DNA from: Pseudomonas delhiensis
GTDB taxonomy: Bacteria > Pseudomonadota > Gammaproteobacteria > Pseudomonadales > Pseudomonadaceae
Reading direction: 5' to 3'
DNA length: 64,000 nt
NCBI RefSeq assembly: GCF_900187975.1
Contig: NZ_FZPC01000011.1
Location: 62,001 to 126,000 of the forward strand
Below, one piece after another: positions 1-7,557 of the stretch. The position numbers were made by a program, and so were the translations under genes. The first letter of the stretch is position 1, and every line of letters begins with the position of its first letter. The notes beneath the pieces were generated by a model. The model ran no database searches, was not told where the DNA came from, and saw only the letters and a program-made list of their open reading frames with translations.

Positions 1-1674
1 GCGGGCGAAGAAGTGCGGGATGTTGTTCACCGTCACGCCCTCGCGGGTATCCACCAGGTTGCGCGTGGCGTCGGCGGCCAGTTGCCAATGCTCGCCCAGT
101 TGCCACTGGCCGCTGGCCTCGATGCCGCGCACCTCGATCTCGCCGTCGCCGTTCACCCACTGGTCGCCGGCCAGGGTGATGAGGTCGCTGATCTCGCGGC
201 GGAAGACGGTGACGCTGCCGCTCCACGGCTGGCCGAACAGCGCGCCGCTGTAATCCAGGCCCAGCTCGGCGTTGCGGCTGCGCTCGGGCTTGAGGTCGCG
301 GTTGCCGATCTCGCTGCCCGGCTCGTTGACGAACAGCTGCTCGGCGTTGGGCAGCTTGAAGGCGGTGCCCAGCTGGCCGCGCAGCTTGAGCTGGTCGGTC
401 AGGTCGTACAGCGAGGTGAGCATCCACACGGTGGCGCCCTCGCCGCCGCTCATTTCCTCGCGGCGCACGCCCAGGCTGGGGTGCCAGTCCGGCAGCAGGT
501 CCACCTGCGGGCGCAGTTGCGCGTACAGGGCGTGGGACTCGGCCTTGTCGTTGTCGATGATGAGGACGTCGTCCTGGCCCTTGTACCACTGGTTGTCGCT
601 GCCGAAGACCAGTTCGTGGCCGCCGGCCAGGCGCGCCTTGCCCTCCAGCTGCGCACCCCAGTCGGTGAAGCCCCAGTAGTCGTTGTGGTTGAGCACCCGG
701 GTGCCGCCGCCGGCGAGGTTGTAGATGCGCGTGTAGCGCGTGTCCCAGTCGTTCAGGTGGGCCTTGGCGAACCAGCTGAAGTCCTCGCCCAGGTGCTGCT
801 CGAAGGTGGCGGTGGCGATCTGCTGGATGCGGTCGTTGGTCGTGTGGCGGTTGTCGGCCGGGCGGGCGTAGTCCAGGTTGGCGTCGGCGTACTGGTAGAA
901 CAGCTCCAGGCGCGAATCGCCGCCGAAGGCCTGGATGGCCTTGGCGCCGAACACGTTGACGTCGTAGGAGCGGCGCTTGTCGCTGACGGTGGCGGTGGCG
1001 GTCATGTCCTGCTCGCGGAACGGCTTGTAGCCGTCGGAGCGGTTGTGGCTGACGTAGGCCAGCAGGCCGAGGTCGCCCAGGCCGTTCTCCAGCACCTTCT
1101 CCACCCGCGCGTCGCCGCTGCGCCCGCGGAAGCTGTCCAGGCCCAGGTTGACCTCGCCGGAGGCCTCGCGGCTGCGCGCGCTGCGGGTGACGATGTTGAT
1201 CACCCCGGACACCGCCTGGGTGCCGAACAGCAGGCCCTGGCCGCCCTTGAGCACCTCGATGCGCTCCACCGCGGTGGTCGGCAGGGTGTCCAGGTAGAGG
1301 CCGCCGTACAGGCGGTTGTTCAGGCGCACGCCGTCCAGCAGGATCAGGGTGTCGTCGTTGCGCCCGCCCAGCAGCGAGTAGGTGCCGTAGTCGAAGGGGC
1401 CGTTCTTCGGCGCCACGAATAGCCCCGGCACGTACATCTGCAGCACGCGGGTGACGTCGGCGCTGGGGCCGGCGCGCTCGATCCGTTCGCGCTCGATGAC
1501 TTCGAGCCTGCTGCCGTAGCGGGCCATCTCGGCGACGGTGGTGGACTCCACCGAAGGGGCGCTGACGATTTCGTCCTGCAGCCCCAGGGGCGCGGCATGC
1601 AGGCAGGGGCTCAGGCACAGGCCGGCCAGCCACAGGGCGCGCCGGGGTGCGGATTCAGGGAAGGGGAAATGCAA
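1..1674 (-). CDS. btuB: TonB-dependent vitamin B12 receptor, BtuB-like (3' end outside window)
   Basis: Outer-membrane TonB-dependent receptor, probably for cobalamin. Read on the minus strand, the frame stays open for 558 codons to the window edge, so the end of the barrel is missing. After a signal peptide (hydrophobic core ALWLAGLCLSPCLHA) comes a plug domain with LLGGRNDDTLILLDGVRLNN, then ERIEVLKGGQGLLFG and GVINIVTR, typical of BtuB/TonB plugs, followed by barrel strands. I chose a TTG start at 1674 because GAGG lies 8 nt upstream; the next ATG (1597) would remove the signal peptide. The cobalamin riboswitch immediately upstream is the main reason for assigning B12 rather than iron. Family assignment is strong; exact substrate is inferred. 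Confidence 0.85.
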   Translation of the reverse strand, partial: MHFPFPESAPRRALWLAGLCLSPCLHAAPLGLQDEIVSAPSVESTTVAEMARYGSRLEVIERERIERAGPSADVTRVLQMYVPGLFVAPKNGPFDYGTYSLLGGRNDDTLILLDGVRLNNRLYGGLYLDTLPTTAVERIEVLKGGQGLLFGTQAVSGVINIVTRSARSREASGEVNLGLDSFRGRSGDARVEKVLENGLGDLGLLAYVSHNRSDGYKPFREQDMTATATVSDKRRSYDVNVFGAKAIQAFGGDSRLELFYQYADANLDYARPADNRHTTNDRIQQIATATFEQHLGEDFSWFAKAHLNDWDTRYTRIYNLAGGGTRVLNHNDYWGFTDWGAQLEGKARLAGGHELVFGSDNQWYKGQDDVLIIDNDKAESHALYAQLRPQVDLLPDWHPSLGVRREEMSGGEGATVWMLTSLYDLTDQLKLRGQLGTAFKLPNAEQLFVNEPGSEIGNRDLKPERSRNAELGLDYSGALFGQPWSGSVTVFRREISDLITLAGDQWVNGDGEIEVRGIEASGQWQLGEHWQLAADATRNLVDTREGVTVNNIPHFFAR

Positions 1675-1774
1675 GGTGATCGCCTCGAAATGGGAATTTC
1701 GCAGGCGGCGCAGCGAGTTCCGGCACGGGCGCGACCGGAATCCGGCTCACGCCCGCCCACCGCGGGTTTGCCAA

Positions 1775-1962
1775 CAACGCTCCAGGCCGGTCTCCGGGCT
1801 CGCGAGGATCGTGGAGCATCCGCCTTCCCATGCCTGAGCACAGTGGCCTCGTGGATGCCCCGCTCGCTTACCGTTGCGGGGGCAGCGCCGGACTTGCCGC
1901 CAAGGGCGACGCACCGGCTTCCCGTTTCACCTCGCGCACGGCGGCACGAGGCACCTGGAACG
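1775..1962 (-). promoter_or_regulatory. Cobalamin (adenosylcobalamin) riboswitch upstream of btuB
   Basis: On the minus strand the leader carries the conserved cobalamin-riboswitch blocks in order: a GGGAAGCCGGTGCG segment (about 1915-1930), the core GCTGCCCCCGCAACGGTAAG (about 1870-1890), GCCACTG (about 1845), GGGAAGG (about 1825), and the 3' B12 box AGCCCGGAGACCGGCC (1786-1801). It sits about 100 nt before the TonB receptor start and in the same orientation. Such elements normally repress uptake genes when adenosylcobalamin is plentiful. A short GC hairpin (CCCGC/GCGGG, near 1750-1765) follows and could be part of the expression platform. Boundaries are approximate. Confidence 0.92.
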
Positions 1963-2115
1963 GCGGGCATCTGACCACCTGGGCGGCGGAGCGTCAAGGG
2001 CGGCCCTTTACAGCATGCTTCCGCGCCGGGGCGCAGCCTGTGATGGTCTCCCTGCCGTCGTGGAAGCTTTCCGCTATCATCGGCGGACCTTCCCGACGCT
2101 CGAAAAGGACTGCCC

Positions 2116-2712
2116 ATGTCGGTTTCTTCCCTGGTGCTACTGCTCGTCCTCGCCGTGCTGTTCTTCGGCGCCATCGCCATCTACAACCGCCTGGTGAACC
2201 TGCGCGCCCGCTACCGGAACGCCTTCGCGCAGATCGAGGTGCAGCTCAAGCGGCGCTACGACCTGATCCCCAACCTGGTGGAAACCGCCAAGGCCTACCT
2301 CAAGCACGAGCGGGAAACCCTGGAGGCGGTGATCGCCGCGCGCAACGCCGCGGTGGCCGGGCTCAAGGCCGCCGCCAGCCAGCCCGGCGCCCCCGCGGCC
2401 CTGGCCCAGCTGGCCAGCGCCGAGGGCGCCCTGGGCGGCGCGCTGGGGCGGCTCAACGTGACCCTGGAAGCCTACCCGGACCTGAAGGCCTCGCAGAACC
2501 TGCAGCAGCTCACCGAGGAGCTGTCGAGCACCGAGAACAAGGTCGCCTTCGCCCGCCAGGCCTACAACGACGCGGTGATGGAGTACAACGCCTACCGCCA
2601 GTCGTTCCCCGCCGTGGTGCTGGCGGCGAATTTCGGCCACAAGGCCGACGTCGCGCAGCTGGAGTTCGCCGACAGCCAGCAGATCCAGGACGCCCCCAAG
2701 GTCGCCTTCTGA
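2116..2712 (+). CDS. lemA: LemA family protein
   Basis: 198-residue LemA family protein. One N-terminal membrane anchor (residues about 4-23, SLVLLLVLAVLFFGAIAIYN) is followed by the family hallmark NLRARYRNAFAQIEVQLKRR and DLIPNLVETAKAYLKHE, then long helices with ENKVAFARQAYNDAVMEYN near the C-terminus, which is the typical LemA helical bundle. It starts 16 nt before the M48 protease gene and is surely co-transcribed with it. LemA genes are often paired with membrane M48 (HtpX-like) proteases; the biochemical role of LemA is not established, though a partner role in envelope protein quality control is often suggested. AAGGA lies upstream of the chosen ATG. Confidence 0.93.
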   Translation: MSVSSLVLLLVLAVLFFGAIAIYNRLVNLRARYRNAFAQIEVQLKRRYDLIPNLVETAKAYLKHERETLEAVIAARNAAVAGLKAAASQPGAPAALAQLASAEGALGGALGRLNVTLEAYPDLKASQNLQQLTEELSSTENKVAFARQAYNDAVMEYNAYRQSFPAVVLAANFGHKADVAQLEFADSQQIQDAPKVAF

Positions 2713-2727
2713 CGGGCGGCCCGCGCG

Positions 2728-4656
2728 ATGAACTTCTTCCAGCACCAGGACCGCGCCCGCCGCCAGACCGGGCGGCTGATCCTGCTCCTGGCCGTGGCGG
2801 TGACCTGCCTGGTGACGCTCACCAGCCTGGTCCTGGGCTGGCTCTGGCGCCATATCGGCGAGCCCGCCAGCCACTGGACCTCGCCGCAGCGCCTGCCCGA
2901 CCCCGAACTCTACCTGTGGGTGGCCCTGGTGGTGGTCGGCGTGGTGGTCGTCGGCGCCTGGTACAAGCACCGCCAGCTGCGCCTGGGCGGCCGCGCCGTG
3001 GCCGAGCGCCTGGGCGGCCGGCTGATCAACCTGGACGCCCGCGACGCCGACGAGCGCCGGGTGCTCAACGTGGTCGAGGAAATGGCCATCGCCTCGGGCG
3101 CCCCGGTGCCGCCGGTGTACCTGCTGGAGGACAGCGGCATCAACGCCTTCGCCGCCGGCCTGACGCCGCGCGACGCGGTCATCGGCGTCACCCGCGGGAC
3201 CATCGGCCTGCTCAGCCGCGACGAGCTGCAGGGGGTGATCGCCCACGAGTTCAGCCACATCCACCACGGCGACATGCGCCTGAACACCCGCCTGGTGGCG
3301 CTGCTGCACGGCATCCTGCTGCTAGGCCTGATCGGCGAGACCATGGTCCGCGGCCTGTGGGACAGCCACACGGCCGACGAGGTCGCGCGCATCCGCGTGC
3401 AGCGCAGCAACGCCGGCAACGACGCCGGCTCCGGCTCGGCCCTGGGCTTCATCGCGCTGGCCTTCGTCGCCGGCCTCTGCCTGTGGGTGCTGGGTTCGCT
3501 CGGCACCTTCTTCGGCAGCCTGATCAAGGCCGCGGTGAACCGCCAGCGCGAGTACCTGGCCGACGCCTCCGCCGTGCAGTTCACCCGCAACCCGGCCAGC
3601 ATCGCCGGGGCGCTGAAGAAGGTCGGCGGCTACGGCTCACTGCTCGGCGCCCTGCACCGCGCCGAGTTCAGCCACCTGTACTTCAGCGACGGCCTGGCCA
3701 GCCACTGGTTCGGCCTGGCCACCCACCCGCCGCTGGAGGCGCGCATCCGCCGCATCGAGCCGCGCTGGGACGGCCGCTACCCGAAGCTGGAGCCGCGCCT
3801 GGACGTCCCGCTGGTGGACCGCGAGACCTGGAACGCCGCCCTGCGCGGCTACCCCTCGGGCGCGGCGCTGGCCTCGGTCGAGGCCATCGGCGAACCCGCC
3901 GGGGCGCACCTGGAGGAAGCCCGGCATACCCTGCAGCGGCTGGACGACGGCCTGCAGGCGGCGGCCCATGCCGTCGAAGGCGCCCAGGCCCTGGTCTACG
4001 GCCTGCTGCTGGATGCCGGGGCGACCGCCCGCGAGCAGCAGCTGCAAGCGCTCAAGCCGCGCCTGGACCTGGGCGTGGCCTTCCAGCTCGACCGCCTGGA
4101 GGAGCGCCTGCGCGCCCTCGACCCGGGCCTGCGCCTGCCCCTGCTGGACCTCGCCATGCCGGCGCTGCGCCAGCTGGACGACGGGCAGTACCAGGCCCTG
4201 CGCGGCAACATGGCGCTGCTGATCAAGGCCGACCGCCGGGTGAAGCCGCTGGAATGGACGCTGCTGCGCATCGTCGAACGCAACCTGCGCCCCGGCCCGG
4301 CGCGCATCGGCAACCTGCCGCTGGCCGAGCTGGGCGACGAGGCGGCCATGCTCCTGGCCTTCCTCGCCGGCCTCGACAACACCGACGCGCTGCACACCGA
4401 GCAGGCCTTCGCCCAGGCCTGGGCCGGCCTGCCCTTCGCCCCGCGCCAGCGCCCGCGCGCCGGCACCCTGCGCGAGCTGGAAGTGGCGCTGCGCCGCCTG
4501 GTGCAACTGCGTCCGCTGCAGAAGCCGCAGTTGCTCAAGGCCATGGCCCGCTGCATCGAGTACGACGGCCATATCAGCGTGGCCGAGGCGGAGCTGATGC
4601 GCGCGGTGGCGGATATCCTCGATTGCCCGATGCCGCCGTTGCTGGGGAGGGCGTAG
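2728..4656 (+). CDS. Membrane M48 family zinc metallopeptidase (HtpX-like), LemA partner
   Basis: 642-residue inner-membrane protease. Two membrane segments lie near residues 15-40 and 58-75 and two more around 190-205 and 235-260. The gluzincin motif HEFSH is at 173-177 (H173, H177 zinc ligands, E174 catalytic) and the third ligand is probably E275 in NRQREYLAD, so the active site looks intact. It is much longer than HtpX (about 290 residues): the C-terminal half (about 380-642) is mostly helical, and its last 150 residues (ADRRVKPLEWTLLRIVERNL, YDGHISVAEAELMRAVADIL) resemble tellurite-resistance/TerB-like helical modules; that comparison is my inference. Forms a two-gene unit with lemA. Substrates unknown. 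Confidence 0.88.
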   Translation: MNFFQHQDRARRQTGRLILLLAVAVTCLVTLTSLVLGWLWRHIGEPASHWTSPQRLPDPELYLWVALVVVGVVVVGAWYKHRQLRLGGRAVAERLGGRLINLDARDADERRVLNVVEEMAIASGAPVPPVYLLEDSGINAFAAGLTPRDAVIGVTRGTIGLLSRDELQGVIAHEFSHIHHGDMRLNTRLVALLHGILLLGLIGETMVRGLWDSHTADEVARIRVQRSNAGNDAGSGSALGFIALAFVAGLCLWVLGSLGTFFGSLIKAAVNRQREYLADASAVQFTRNPASIAGALKKVGGYGSLLGALHRAEFSHLYFSDGLASHWFGLATHPPLEARIRRIEPRWDGRYPKLEPRLDVPLVDRETWNAALRGYPSGAALASVEAIGEPAGAHLEEARHTLQRLDDGLQAAAHAVEGAQALVYGLLLDAGATAREQQLQALKPRLDLGVAFQLDRLEERLRALDPGLRLPLLDLAMPALRQLDDGQYQALRGNMALLIKADRRVKPLEWTLLRIVERNLRPGPARIGNLPLAELGDEAAMLLAFLAGLDNTDALHTEQAFAQAWAGLPFAPRQRPRAGTLRELEVALRRLVQLRPLQKPQLLKAMARCIEYDGHISVAEAELMRAVADILDCPMPPLLGRA

Positions 4657-4684
4657 GGGTTCGCCCCACGCCGAGGCGCTCTTC

Positions 4685-4818
4685 GTAGGACCTTGTCCGC
4701 GATGGCCGGACGTTCCGGCGCGATTCGCGGATGAGATCCGCTCCTACGGCTTGCCCCAACGCCGTGCCCATGTAGGAGCGCGCCCTGCGCGCGATTCGCG
4801 GGCAGGGCCCGCTCCTAC
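4685..4818. repeat. REP pair: type A palindrome plus type B palindrome
   Basis: Two Pseudomonas REP-like imperfect palindromes. Type A (4685-4748) begins GTAGGA and ends CTCCTAC with an internal TCCGCGAT / ATTCGCGGA pairing. Type B (4772-4818) is GTAGGAGCGCGCCCTGCGCG followed by its complement. The same A-then-B order recurs at 14.3-14.6 kb and, as an A half plus B, at 28.2 kb. Lies between the convergent M48 protease and permease genes; no gene in this gap. Confidence 0.9.
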
Positions 4819-4859
4819 GGTCCGCCGGAAGGCCGTGCATTTCATTTTCTGGCCGCCCA

Positions 4860-4890
4860 GGAAAAAGGGCCTGCGAAGAGGCCCTTTCTC
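4860..4890 (-). terminator. Intrinsic terminator of the amino-acid permease gene
   Basis: On the minus strand an AAAGGGCCT stem and its complement AGGCCCTTT surround a short loop, followed by TTCC. It begins about 15 nt after the permease stop codon and fits as its factor-independent terminator. Confidence 0.8.
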
Positions 4891-4905
4891 ATTGCGCCGC
4901 CGCGC

Positions 4906-6288
4906 TCACGCGCCGCTGGCGACCGCGCCCTGCTCGCCTTTCGGCGCCAGGTCGAACACGCGGTACAGCACCACCAGCAGGACCAGGAAGGCCGGGCCGA
5001 TGTACAGGGCGATGCGGGTGTCCTCGAAGAACGCCATCAGCGCCACCACCAGCACCAGGAAGGCCATGGCCAGGTAGGAGCTCAGCGGGTACAGCCACAT
5101 GCGGAACTGCAGCTTGCCGGCCTCGGCCGGGCTCAGGCCGCGGCGGAACTTCAGCTGCGCCAGCAGGATCATGGCCCAGGTCCAGATGGCGCCGAAGGTG
5201 GCGATGGAGGTCACCCAGGTGAACACCTTCTCCGGCACCAGGTAGTTCAGCAGCACGCCGAACAGCAGGGCGACGATCGACAGGATCAGCGCATTGCGCG
5301 GCACGCCGCCCCTGGAGGTCTTGGCGAACACCGCCGGCGCCTGGCCGTGCTGGGCGAGGCTGTAGAGCATGCGCCCGGTGCTGAAGATGCCGCCGTTGCA
5401 GGACGACAGCGCGGCGGTGATCACCACGAAGTTGATGATGCCGGCGGCGGTCTTGATGCCCAGGCGCTCGAAGGTCATCACGAAGGGGCTGCCCTGGGTG
5501 CCGATCTCGTTCCACGGGTAGATGGACATGATCACGAAGAGCGCGCCGACGTAGAACAGCAGGATGCGCCAGAACACCGAGTTGATGGCGCCGGGGATGG
5601 TCTTCTGCGGGTTCTTCGCCTCGCCGGCGGTGAGGCCGATCATCTCCACGCCCAGGTAGGCGAACATCACCATCTGCAGCGACATCAGCACGCCGGTGAT
5701 GCCGTGGGGCATGAAGCCGCCGTTGCTCCACAGGTTGGAAATGCCGGTGGCCACGCCGTCGTTGCCCAGGCCGAAGACGATCATGCCGCCGCCCACCAGA
5801 ATCAGCGCGAGGATGGTGACGACCTTGATCAGGGCGAACCAGAACTCGAACTCGCCGAAGGCGCGCACCGCGATCAGGTTGATGGTGCCCATGCTCGCCA
5901 GGGCCGCCAGGGCCCAGATCCAGCGCGGCACCTCGGGGAACCAGATGCCCATGTAGATGGCCACCGCGGTGATCTCGGCGACGCAGGTCACCAGCCACAG
6001 GAACCAGTAGTTCCAGCCGGTCAGGTAGCCGGCCAGCGGGCCGAGGTAGTCCTGGGCGTAGCGGGCGAAGGAGCCGGCCACGGGGTTGTGCACGGCCATC
6101 TCGCCGAGGGCGCGCATGATGACCAGGATGGCCAGGCCGCCGATGATGTAGGAGAGCATGATGGCCGGGCCGGCCATCTGGATGGCCTTGGCGGAGCCGA
6201 GGAACAGGCCGACGCCGATGCAGGCGCCGAGTGCCATGAGACGGATGTGCCGCTCGTTGAGATCCCGTTGGAGATCATGGGACGACAT
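4906..6288 (-). CDS. APC-superfamily amino acid permease
   Basis: 460-residue inner-membrane amino acid transporter of the AAT family (relatives include E. coli ProY, ThrP and GabP). About 12 hydrophobic segments are visible. Signature stretches: GACIGVGLFLGSAKAIQMAG in the first unwound helix, IMRALGEMAVHNPVAGSFAR, and FAYLGVEMIGLTAGEAKNPQ in the sixth-helix region. The length matches the family. The substrate cannot be told from sequence; proline, threonine/serine or another small amino acid are all possible. It is a single-gene unit with its own terminator downstream. Confidence 0.88.
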   Translation of the reverse strand: MSSHDLQRDLNERHIRLMALGACIGVGLFLGSAKAIQMAGPAIMLSYIIGGLAILVIMRALGEMAVHNPVAGSFARYAQDYLGPLAGYLTGWNYWFLWLVTCVAEITAVAIYMGIWFPEVPRWIWALAALASMGTINLIAVRAFGEFEFWFALIKVVTILALILVGGGMIVFGLGNDGVATGISNLWSNGGFMPHGITGVLMSLQMVMFAYLGVEMIGLTAGEAKNPQKTIPGAINSVFWRILLFYVGALFVIMSIYPWNEIGTQGSPFVMTFERLGIKTAAGIINFVVITAALSSCNGGIFSTGRMLYSLAQHGQAPAVFAKTSRGGVPRNALILSIVALLFGVLLNYLVPEKVFTWVTSIATFGAIWTWAMILLAQLKFRRGLSPAEAGKLQFRMWLYPLSSYLAMAFLVLVVALMAFFEDTRIALYIGPAFLVLLVVLYRVFDLAPKGEQGAVASGA

Positions 6289-6565
6289 GATGGTGCAACC
6301 TCGATTTTGTTGTTGGGTATATCAGCGGCGACTCGAAGCGCGGTCGGGATGAGGAAGGCCCGCGACGGAAAAAGCGCCGCCGCCGCGCCGGTGGGCACGG
6401 GGGAGGAGTCGTCTGGGGCCTTCCGGGACTGCACACCGGAAGAGGCTGCCCGTTCTTGTGGAACGGACGTGGGCATTGCGGGAGTGAACCACTGAGGTCG
6501 CCGCGGAGTGTTGCACAAGATTGCCGGAGCGTCTGCCCCCTTATGGTGCGAACGAGACCAAAGGC

Positions 6566-6778
6566 TTATTCGGCCGGCGCGGCCACCAGCAGCAGCGAGC
6601 AGGCCTCGCCGCAGCCGACGTCCAGCACCCGCCGCGGCGAACCCTCCAGCACGGCGCGGACGATGGCCTCGTCGGTGGCCAGGCGGCGGCTGTCGATGCG
6701 CTGCTCGCGCACCGCGCGGGTCCAGGCACCGGCGTTGCTGTCCCAGCTGTGGCGGATGCGGGCGGGGTTGTCGGGCAT
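6566..6778 (-). pseudogene. Remnant of a class I SAM-dependent methyltransferase gene (internal deletion)
   Basis: A 70-residue frame begins like a typical methyltransferase: MPDNPARIRHSWDSNAGAWT, ARAVREQRIDS-like helix, and motif I VLDVGCGE at about residues 51-58. Immediately after that it jumps to CSLLLVAAPAE and stops. Family members normally carry about 150-200 more residues after motif I and commonly end with a hydrophobic strand, so the simplest reading is an in-frame internal deletion joining the SAM-binding loop to the final strand. The product would lack most of the fold and cannot be active. The gene head abuts the inverted repeat at 6829-7105. Confidence 0.7.
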
Positions 6779-6828
6779 GGTGGGATCCGGTGTGGGGGTG
6801 GCGTCTTCATTCCAGGCAAAGGCTTTTC

Positions 6829-7105
6829 GTAGGAGCGAGCTTGCTCGCGAACCGTGTTTCCCGGTGGCTTTGGTGCTGGGGGTGACTCCGCTCCCTCTCC
6901 CCAGCCCTCTCCCTGAAGGGAGAGGGGGCTTGTCCGTGCCGAGAGAAGGAGTGGTTCCAGCGGGAAACTTTCGGTGTTGCCGGCTAACTCCAGAGCCTCC
7001 GTTTCTGCCCAACGGTCCCCTCTCCCTTCAGGGAGAGGGTTAGGGAGAGGGCGCTCTTCAGGGCTAGCACCGCAGCCACCGGGAAACACCGTTCGCGAGC
7101 AGGAA
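6829..7105. repeat. Large imperfect inverted repeat (two ~95-bp arms)
   Basis: The left arm (about 6836-6930) contains GCTCGCGAACCGTGTTTCCC, GGTGGCT, then CTCTCCCTGAAGGGAGAGGG. The right arm (about 7012-7100) contains the same blocks in reverse complement and in reverse order (CTTCAGGGAGAGGG ... AGCCACCGGGAAACACCGTT). About 80 bp separate the arms. Each arm has its own small palindrome (CCCTCTCC/GGAGAGGG). This is either a duplicated REP-type unit in head-to-head orientation or a MITE-like element. Related CCCTCTCCC blocks recur at 43255-43419. Confidence 0.85.
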
Positions 7106-7118
7106 CTGGGCGCCCCTC

Positions 7119-7349
7119 TCACAACCCCTTCGGCACCGCCAGCCCCTTGGTCGAGGGCCCACGCTTCAGCGGCTGCCGGCACCCCGCGTCGCCGAACGGC
7201 CCGGACAGCCGCGTCCAGCCTTCCCCCGGCGAGGTCTGGCTGCAGGTCAGGTGGCCGCCCAGGCGGCTCTGCCACAGGTAGAACGGCATGGGCGCGGCCT
7301 GGGCGGCCAGGCAGGCGATCAACGGCAGGAACAGCAGGAACGGGCGCAT
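7119..7349 (-). CDS. Small secreted protein of unknown function
   Basis: 76-residue predicted secreted protein. The start at 7349 gives a clear signal peptide MRPFLLFLPLIACLAAQAAP with cleavage expected after AQA; GGAAG lies upstream. The mature part (YLWQSRLGGHLTCSQTSPGE, WTRLSGPFGDAGCRQPLKRG) has two cysteines that could form a disulfide. I do not recognise the family. Its stop codon lies close to the inverted repeat at 6829-7105. Codon use is typical of the neighbours, so it is probably a real gene. Confidence 0.6.
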   Translation of the reverse strand: MRPFLLFLPLIACLAAQAAPMPFYLWQSRLGGHLTCSQTSPGEGWTRLSGPFGDAGCRQPLKRGPSTKGLAVPKGL

Positions 7350-7557
7350 CGGACGGGCTTCCAGGTCACTCGTCGGCCATTGTCGCGGCCTGGGCCGGAC
7401 GAAGGCACGACATTCAGCAGAATTTTCCCCGCCTACTACGCTCAAAGAAAGGGGAGGCCGCTGGCATGGGGGCTTTCGCGGCACCGGGATGGGTGCCGGT
7501 CGTCACGTCGGCGGAGACCACTTACTCAGGCTTTCGCAAGCATGGGCAGGTCGTGAT

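Noticed and set aside
6508-6885. Plus-strand genes overlapping the methyltransferase remnant
   Set aside because: Translations are arginine/alanine shadow sequences; the minus-strand frame shows a recognisable SAM motif.
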